Shown: positions 58,504 to 64,000 of the stretch, in pieces | How positions within the stretch are numbered: position 1 is the first letter of the stretch | Layout of the letters: each line of letters opens with the position of its first letter | Source: Stygiobacter sp043807765 | GTDB lineage: Bacteria > Bacteroidota > Ignavibacteria > Ignavibacteriales > Melioribacteraceae | NCBI GenBank assembly: GCA_043807765.1 | Contig: JAZDFQ010000095.1 | Coordinates: 1-64,000, forward strand | Length of the DNA stretch: 64,000 nucleotides | Direction: 5' to 3' | Translations under genes and position numbers: made by a program | Notes under the pieces: model-generated | Database searches by the model: none | Seen by the model: only the letters and a program-made list of their open reading frames with translations | What the model was told of the DNA's origin: nothing

Positions 58504-60903
58504 ATGAGACTGGTAATTACGTTTTTGTTATTGGTTGTTACACTTACGGCGCAGCAGAAAAAAGATTACCCAATTCAACCGGTACCGTTTACAAAAGTTC
58601 ATGTTACCGAAGGTTTTTGGTATGATAGAATGGAAACAAACCGCACAGTAACAATTCCATACTCTATCAAATTGTTGGAAGAAACCGGGCGAATGAAAAA
58701 CTTCGAGATTGCTGCTAAAAGAGCAACCGGAGATTTTTGCAGTCCTTACTATTTTGATGATTCCGATGCATACAAGGTGATAGAAGCCGCTTCATATTCT
58801 TTAATGTTGAAACCCGATCCGGAGTTGAGTGCAAAACTCGATAAAATGATTGAAGTAATTGGCGCAGCTCAAGAACAAGATGGATATTTATATACTCCTA
58901 GAACAATAGGAACGAAGAAATTTGAAAAAGTAACGGGAGATAAGCGATGGCTCAACGAAGAAGGAAGCCACGAGCTTTACACCGTTGGTCATATGTACGA
59001 AGCCGCTGTTGCTCATTACTTAGCAACCGGGAAAAAGAATTTCTTAGACATTGCATTGAAAAGTGCCGAATTAGTTAACTCTGTTTTTGGTCCTGGAAAA
59101 TTGCAGCTGCCTACCGGGCATCAAGAAATTGAAATTGGCTTAGTAAAACTTTACCGCTTAACCGGCGAAGAAAAATATTTAAAACTGGCTAAATTCTTTT
59201 TAGACATGCGCGGCAATTTTGTTAACGGTAGAAAATCTTGGGGCGAATATAATCAAGACCATAAACCGGTAGTTAAGCAGACTGAAGCTGTGGGGCATGC
59301 AGTTAGAGCTGCTTACATGTACAGCGGAATGGCGGATGTTGCTGCATTAACCGGCGACAAAAGTTATATCAGTGCGTTGGATAAGATTTGGGCCAACGTA
59401 GTAAGTAAGAAGCTTTATCTAACCGGCGGAATTGGCGCAAGTGGTTCTTGGGAAGGATTTGGACCAAATTACGATTTGCCTAATGCCAGTGCGTATAATG
59501 AAACTTGTGCTTCTATTGCAAACGTTATGTGGAATCACAGAATGTTTTTGCAAAAGGGTGATGCAAAATATTTGGATATTCTTGAGCGAACACTTTATAA
59601 CGCGCTTCTTTCCGGAATAGGAATGAGCGGCGATCTGTTTTTCTATCCTAACGTTTTAGAATCTTTTGGTACACATGAAAGATCAAAATGGTTTAGCTGC
59701 GCTTGTTGTCCGCCAAACGTTGCTCGCTTGATTGCTTCGCTTGGTAATTACATGTACGCATCAAAAGAGAACCAGCTTTACGTTAATCTCTACACAAGCA
59801 ACAAAACAGAAATTGCGTTAAAGGATGGAGTAGTCAATCTTCATCAGGAAACAAATTATCCGTGGAGCGGAGTAGTTAAATTTACTGTAACTCCGCAAAC
59901 AGAAAATCAAAATTTTGTATTGAAACTTAGAATACCGGGTTGGGCGCAGAACAAAGCAATGCCTAGCGATTTATACACTTTTGCAGATTATCAAAAAGAA
60001 AAAGTTTTTGTATCAGTTAATGGAAAACTCATTCCTCTTAATTTGGAGAATGGATTTGCATCTATAAAAAGAAATTGGAATGCGAACGATGTAGTTGAAT
60101 TGACGCTTCCGATGGAAATAAGAAGAATAGCTGCACACGAAAAAGTTGAAGCAGATAAAGGTAAACTCGCAATTCAGCGCGGTCCGCTTGTTTATGCTGC
60201 CGAATGGAAAGACAATAAAGATGGTTTTGTAAGAAATATTCTATTGCCTGAAACCGCAAACCTAACAACAAAATTCGAAAAAGATTTGCTGAGCGGAGTT
60301 CAAACAATTAGTGGAAAAGCCTTAGGTTATAAAGCTGATGATCAAACTAATCATGTTAAAGCCGAACAAGACTTTGTTGCAATTCCTTATTACGCATGGG
60401 CACACAGAGGCAAGGGTGAAATGAGTGTTTGGATTGCAAAGGATGAAAGCGCGGTTCGCCCTTTAGCCGGTAAATCACTTTTGACTGATGCCAAGATTAC
60501 TGCTTCACATGGAAAAAATCCGGAAATTATAAAAGATCAAATGGAACCGAAAAACTCTAACGACCATTCTTTGCCATACTTTCATTGGTGGCCAAGCAAA
60601 GGAGAAACAGAATGGATTCAAATAGATTTCAGTAAGCCTACGGAAGTATCAAGCGTAATGGCATATTGGTTTGATGATAGCGGCGAAGGCGAATGCCGCG
60701 TTCCCGAATCTTGGAAAGTTTTATATTTGGAAGAAACCGGAAAGTGGCGTGCAGTTTATCCAACAATTGAAAAACCTTACGGTACTATGAAAGACAAATA
60801 CAATAATGTAGAATTCGAAACTGTGAAAACAGCGGCAATCAAAATCGAAATTAAATCCCCTAAAGATTTTGCCGGTGGGATACACGAAATAGTAGTAAAA
60901 TAA
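58504..60903 (+). CDS. GH127-family beta-L-arabinofuranosidase-like glycosidase
   Basis: 799 aa, signal peptide MRLVITFLLLVVTLTAQ. The GH127 zinc/nucleophile set is present: ETC (Glu333, Cys335) in SAYNETCASIANVMWNHRM and Cys401-Cys402 in FSCACCPPNVARL, equivalent to Glu338, Cys340, Cys417 and Cys418 of the Bifidobacterium HypBA1 enzyme. A C-terminal discoidin-like domain (about 655-799, WIQIDFSKPTEVSSVMAYWFDD) may bind carbohydrate. It hydrolyses L-arabinofuranosides or related sugars outside the cytoplasm; the exact substrate cannot be told from sequence. Confidence 0.9.
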   Translation: MRLVITFLLLVVTLTAQQKKDYPIQPVPFTKVHVTEGFWYDRMETNRTVTIPYSIKLLEETGRMKNFEIAAKRATGDFCSPYYFDDSDAYKVIEAASYSLMLKPDPELSAKLDKMIEVIGAAQEQDGYLYTPRTIGTKKFEKVTGDKRWLNEEGSHELYTVGHMYEAAVAHYLATGKKNFLDIALKSAELVNSVFGPGKLQLPTGHQEIEIGLVKLYRLTGEEKYLKLAKFFLDMRGNFVNGRKSWGEYNQDHKPVVKQTEAVGHAVRAAYMYSGMADVAALTGDKSYISALDKIWANVVSKKLYLTGGIGASGSWEGFGPNYDLPNASAYNETCASIANVMWNHRMFLQKGDAKYLDILERTLYNALLSGIGMSGDLFFYPNVLESFGTHERSKWFSCACCPPNVARLIASLGNYMYASKENQLYVNLYTSNKTEIALKDGVVNLHQETNYPWSGVVKFTVTPQTENQNFVLKLRIPGWAQNKAMPSDLYTFADYQKEKVFVSVNGKLIPLNLENGFASIKRNWNANDVVELTLPMEIRRIAAHEKVEADKGKLAIQRGPLVYAAEWKDNKDGFVRNILLPETANLTTKFEKDLLSGVQTISGKALGYKADDQTNHVKAEQDFVAIPYYAWAHRGKGEMSVWIAKDESAVRPLAGKSLLTDAKITASHGKNPEIIKDQMEPKNSNDHSLPYFHWWPSKGETEWIQIDFSKPTEVSSVMAYWFDDSGEGECRVPESWKVLYLEETGKWRAVYPTIEKPYGTMKDKYNNVEFETVKTAAIKIEIKSPKDFAGGIHEIVVK

Positions 60904-60938
60904 GTGTTAATACGTTATCTATTGATAGAGCAAAGGTT

Positions 60939-61027
60939 TGGACTAAAGTCCATGTAGAATGTTTTTAATTAACCCCGCGCTTAAGCGCGGGGTTAAGCAG
61001 ACACCCGAGCAACACGGGCTTTAGCCC
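60939..61027. repeat. Three-palindrome repeat, copy 2 (opposite orientation)
   Basis: TGGACTAAAGTCCA (60939-60952), a perfect 28-bp palindrome centred on CGCGCTTAAGCGCG (60969-60996), and GGGCTTTAGCCC (61016-61027). Read on the minus strand, the order equals that at 15369-15488. Confidence 0.75.
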
Positions 61028-61087
61028 AACATATTTATAGAAACAGAAACACAAGTGAATTGAAATTTCATTTTAATAGGAGAAATT

Positions 61088-61594
61088 ATGAGTCTTGTAA
61101 AAACGGTCGGCGATTTTTTAGCTTCATGGAAATACGAAAGTGAATCGACACTAAAAGTGTTTTCAAATCTTACTAATGAATCATTAAATCAAAAAGTAAC
61201 GGAAAATGGACGCTCTCTTGGCTTCCTCGCATGGCATATAACCCAAACTATAGGCGAGATGATGTCAAAAGCCGGTTTGTCTTTTGAAAATTTTGACGAG
61301 AATGCCGCTGTGCCAACCGGAGCCGAACAAATAATAAGCGAATATGAAAAACTTTCGACAAAAATGTCGTCTCAAGTTGAAAAGAATTGGAACGATAATA
61401 TGCTTGATGATGATTTAAACATGTATGGGCAAACATGGAAACGGGGAGATGTTTTGGCAAGTCTGCTAGTTCATCAAACCCATCATCGCGGACAGATGAC
61501 AGTGCTTATGCGTCAAGCCGGATTGAAAGTTCCGGGTGTTTATGGCCCTTCTAAAGAAGAATGGGTTGCTTACGGCATGGAACCGCAGCCATAA
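61088..61594 (+). CDS. DinB-fold (DUF664-like) putative metal-dependent protein
   Basis: 168 aa, four-helix-bundle DinB superfamily. Three conserved histidines in the usual places: LAWHIT near residue 47 and VHQTHHRGQM near 132-140. In relatives these bind a divalent metal, and some are thiol transferases. AGGAGAAA precedes the ATG. The single gene has a clear terminator. Confidence 0.85.
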   Translation: MSLVKTVGDFLASWKYESESTLKVFSNLTNESLNQKVTENGRSLGFLAWHITQTIGEMMSKAGLSFENFDENAAVPTGAEQIISEYEKLSTKMSSQVEKNWNDNMLDDDLNMYGQTWKRGDVLASLLVHQTHHRGQMTVLMRQAGLKVPGVYGPSKEEWVAYGMEPQP

Positions 61595-61639
61595 TTTTTA
61601 TAAGGCTGACTTATGTTGATATTTTGCTAGGGTTTTCCT

Positions 61640-61671
61640 AAAAAACCCGCGTATAAATCTGCGGGTTTTTT
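61640..61671 (+). terminator. Rho-independent terminator
   Basis: AAAAAACCCGC-gtataaatct-GCGGGTTTTTT, symmetric and strong. Confidence 0.87.
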
Positions 61672-61723
61672 GAAAGTGAACAAACTCTAAATGCTTGTTT
61701 AACTACTCTTTCTTGTGAGAAAA

Positions 61724-63706
61724 ATGAGAAAATATTTATTAATACTTCTGTTGCTTACTTCCGCTTCACAATTTAGTGCTCAGGATAAACTGGATTCTTT
61801 GGCTACTTCAATCCGTAACAAATCCGCACTTGAACAAATAAATATCTTGAATGACTTTTGTTGGAAGTATAGAGACATCGATCCATCGCTGGCTATCCGA
61901 GCTGGAAACAATTCTCTTGAGCTTGCTGAAAAAATAAACGATAGCAAACTTCAGGCGAAAGCATTAAACTATTTGAGTGTGATCTATAGAGATCAAGGCG
62001 AGTATGAAAAGTCTCTTGGATTCAGCACACATAGTTTGCAACTAGCACAATCAGTTAGCGATCCTACTCAGATAGCATATTCATACAATAATATTTCTAC
62101 TATTTATAGGTTGATGGGAAACTATCCGGCAGCACTGGAAAAATTATATAAAGCGTTGGAAATATTTGAAGGAATAAAGGATAAGGTAGGAATAGGCTAC
62201 TGCTACTACAACTTGGCTTTTGTGTATTTGAAACAACAGAATTATGATAGAGCATTGGAGAATTTCCAATCAACTGTAAAAATCAGAGAAGCACTCGGAG
62301 ATGTAGAGGGAAAGACAAAAGCTCAAGGCAGAATAGCAGAAATTTACTTGCTAAAAGGTGAAAACCTAAAAGCGCTAACTACTTTTAGAGAAGTTGAAAA
62401 TGCTTACAAAAAATTAACCGACCAGAGAGGTCTTATAAGCATAAGAATGGGGCTTGCCGAATTATTCAAGAGAAATAATGAACTAGATAGAGCTATTAAT
62501 GAAAGAAAGCTTGCTCTTGAACTCTCAGTCAAATTTAACGATGTGATGGGAATAGTCTCTAATTCCAGCGAGATGGGCGTTCTATATGCCTTAACCGGCA
62601 ACTATACCGAAGGAAAAAGATTACTAGAGTATGGAAGAGAAATTGCTCAAAAATTCAGTTCATCAGAGCTTAAGTTAACAAACTATAAGAATTACGCAGA
62701 GTTTTTTGAGATTCAGAATGATTTTACTAATGCATATATATTCGCAAAGTTGTTTAAGGTACAACAAGATTCTGTTTCTAAGAAAGAAAAGAGCACTGCA
62801 ATTAGCGAAGTTGAAGCCGCGTACAGAATTAATAAGAAAGAAAAAGAAAAAGAGCTGCTTCAGAAAGATTTAGAGAAACAACAAGAACAAACAAAGTACA
62901 TAGTTTTAATAAGCATACTCTTTGTAGGATTGGCAATTGTAGCAATTATTCTGTATCTCTTTAAGCGTAGAACAACGGAAAAGCTAACGGAACTAAACGC
63001 AACAAAAGATAAATTTTTCAGCATCATAGCACACGATTTGAAAAATCCAATCACATCTCAATTCGGGCTTACTACTTTACTTATCGAAGAATACAAAGAG
63101 ATGAACGATAAAGACCGGCTGGCTTTAATTAAATCCTTAGACAATGCGGGCAAACAGACATACAGATTGCTGGAGAATTTACTGTATTGGTCACGTTCGC
63201 AAACCGGACGGCTGGATTATTATCCAAATGAAATTAATATAGTTGAACTTGTAAGAGAGTCTTACGATTTATTGTTGGAAAACGCAAAATCAAAAGAAGT
63301 TTATCTAACTCCGCTTGATAAAAAGAGTTTTACTGCTTACGGCGATGAAGATATGATAAAAACAGTTTTACGCAATTTAATTTCTAATGCAGTTAAGTTT
63401 TCAAATCAAGGCAGTGTAGTAAATATTTTACTTGAAGAAAGGAAAAATGAAAAGATAGTAAGAGTTGTAGATAACGGAGTTGGAATTTCTCCAAATCAAC
63501 TTGCAAAAATTTTTAGAATCGATGCTATCACTTCTGCACCGGGAACATCCGGAGAGAGAGGCACTGGATTGGGGCTTGTGCTTTGTAAAGAATTCGTAGA
63601 AAAGAATGGCGGTAAAATCTGGGTTGAGAGCGAGTTGGGGAAAGGCTCTATATTCAGCTTCTCTTTACCGGCAAAATCTAACTCTAACACACATCATAAG
63701 AGTTGA
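61724..63706 (+). CDS. TPR-containing sensor histidine kinase
   Basis: 660 aa from the ATG at 61724; a GTG at 61715 in the same frame is possible. Signal peptide (MRKYLLILLLLTSASQFSAQ), then about eight tetratricopeptide repeats to residue 330 (for example GIGYCYYNLAFVYLKQQNYDRALENFQSTVKIREALGD). A coiled coil and the membrane helix YIVLISILFVGLAIVAIILYLF (about 390-411) lead to HisKA with His437 (FFSIIAHDLKNPI) and an HATPase (NLISNAVKFS, DNGVGI, GTGLGLVL). No receiver is attached and no regulator is visible in the window. Confidence 0.93.
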   Translation: MRKYLLILLLLTSASQFSAQDKLDSLATSIRNKSALEQINILNDFCWKYRDIDPSLAIRAGNNSLELAEKINDSKLQAKALNYLSVIYRDQGEYEKSLGFSTHSLQLAQSVSDPTQIAYSYNNISTIYRLMGNYPAALEKLYKALEIFEGIKDKVGIGYCYYNLAFVYLKQQNYDRALENFQSTVKIREALGDVEGKTKAQGRIAEIYLLKGENLKALTTFREVENAYKKLTDQRGLISIRMGLAELFKRNNELDRAINERKLALELSVKFNDVMGIVSNSSEMGVLYALTGNYTEGKRLLEYGREIAQKFSSSELKLTNYKNYAEFFEIQNDFTNAYIFAKLFKVQQDSVSKKEKSTAISEVEAAYRINKKEKEKELLQKDLEKQQEQTKYIVLISILFVGLAIVAIILYLFKRRTTEKLTELNATKDKFFSIIAHDLKNPITSQFGLTTLLIEEYKEMNDKDRLALIKSLDNAGKQTYRLLENLLYWSRSQTGRLDYYPNEINIVELVRESYDLLLENAKSKEVYLTPLDKKSFTAYGDEDMIKTVLRNLISNAVKFSNQGSVVNILLEERKNEKIVRVVDNGVGISPNQLAKIFRIDAITSAPGTSGERGTGLGLVLCKEFVEKNGGKIWVESELGKGSIFSFSLPAKSNSNTHHKS

Positions 63707-63870
63707 GCTTATAGAATCTATATACTGATGTAAAAAAGGATGAATAGTTACAATACTAATTGAAACGTAAAAGATACTGCTGCCCGGGAGAATTAAGGCT
63801 CCGGAATGCAAATTTGATTTTCGAACTCGTTTTTTTATATGTTCATCTCAGATTAATCAAAGGTTAGGGA

Positions 63871-64000
63871 ATGCCGAAGATTCTAATCACTTTACTCTTC
63901 TGTTCATCCTTTTTGTTTGCGCAAAACCAGCTGGAGGAATTATTAAAGCAGATCGAGAATCTCCCCGATACAACGCGCATTGACAGATTAATAGATTTTT
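63871..64000 (+). CDS. Start of an exported protein, probably another TPR kinase (truncated by window end)
   Basis: ATG at 63871. The first 43 residues read as a signal peptide (MPKILITLLFCSSFLFAQ) followed by NQLEELLKQIENLPDTTRIDRLIDF, which resembles the segment just after the signal peptide of the preceding TPR kinase (IRNKSALEQINILNDF). The gene continues beyond the window, so its C-terminal domain is unknown. Confidence 0.6.
   Translation, partial: MPKILITLLFCSSFLFAQNQLEELLKQIENLPDTTRIDRLIDF

Noticed and set aside
1..64000. tRNA, rRNA, riboswitch or transposase genes
   Set aside because: I looked for tRNA-like TTCGAATC/TTCAAATC arms with acceptor pairing, known rRNA motifs and transposase-like proteins by eye and saw none; a covariance-model scan would be decisive.

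Overview
The window looks like a chromosomal piece of a Gram-negative, low-GC bacterium of the Bacteroidota/Chlorobi/Ignavibacteria group; my best guess is Ignavibacteriota. This is inferred from the gene set, not from a marker gene: a DUF5916 outer-membrane protein, a PorQ/PorV-like barrel, a protease with a type IX secretion-like tail, an S46 dipeptidyl-peptidase, a propeller-type histidine kinase, many signal peptides ending in Ala-Gln, and dense short palindromic intergenic repeats. I found no rRNA, tRNA, CRISPR array, prophage or transposase gene.

Layout. 1-5.7 kb: pyruvate dehydrogenase E1 and E2 (aceE, aceF) and an OmpA-like lipoprotein; the E3 subunit (lpdA) is 15 kb away at 19.9 kb. 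5.7-8.1 kb: a DPP7-like S46 peptidase. 8.1-13.5 kb, minus strand: a membrane protein with an internal duplication, an LCAT-like lipase and an LRR-Roc-COR-TIR protein. 14-27 kb: a 4Fe-4S protein, DUF5916 and PD40 exported proteins, an ArsR-DUF2087 regulator with a GIY-YIG-like partner, lpdA, a large PQQ-type propeller, a TPR protein and PorQ/PorV-like protein. 27.2-35 kb, plus strand: HtpX, a BamD-like lipoprotein, then an overlapping chain thioesterase / FG-GAP protein / metalloprotease / CcmA / CcmB. 35-42 kb: two divergent NarL-type two-component systems. 42-47 kb: a small cysteine-rich secreted protein, PriA, a pseudouridine synthase and a Yip1-family protein. 47-50.6 kb, minus strand: five small membrane proteins interleaved with one intact and three truncated copies of one XRE-type regulator. 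50.8-61.6 kb: tryptophanase, the AMMECR1/MEMO pair, a Y-family polymerase, two paralogous alpha/beta hydrolases, a GH127 glycosidase and a DinB-fold protein. 61.7-64 kb: a TPR histidine kinase and the start of a similar exported protein.

The most unusual signals are in the DNA between and inside genes. Three insertions (7.9, 9.25 and 54.5 kb) share related 13-bp terminal inverted repeats and sit between 7-bp direct repeats of similar sequence (TAAGTAA, TTAGTAA, TTAGTAA/TTAATAA), yet each has a different palindromic core. They look like non-autonomous mobile elements with interchangeable interiors. Related intergenic repeats are translated in frame inside the AceF interdomain linkers, and another supplies the stop codon of the pseudouridine synthase. 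The HTH/membrane-protein array, with a single head operator and decaying regulator copies linked by 4-bp ATGA overlaps, and the LRR-Roc-COR-TIR protein are the best candidates for under-described systems.
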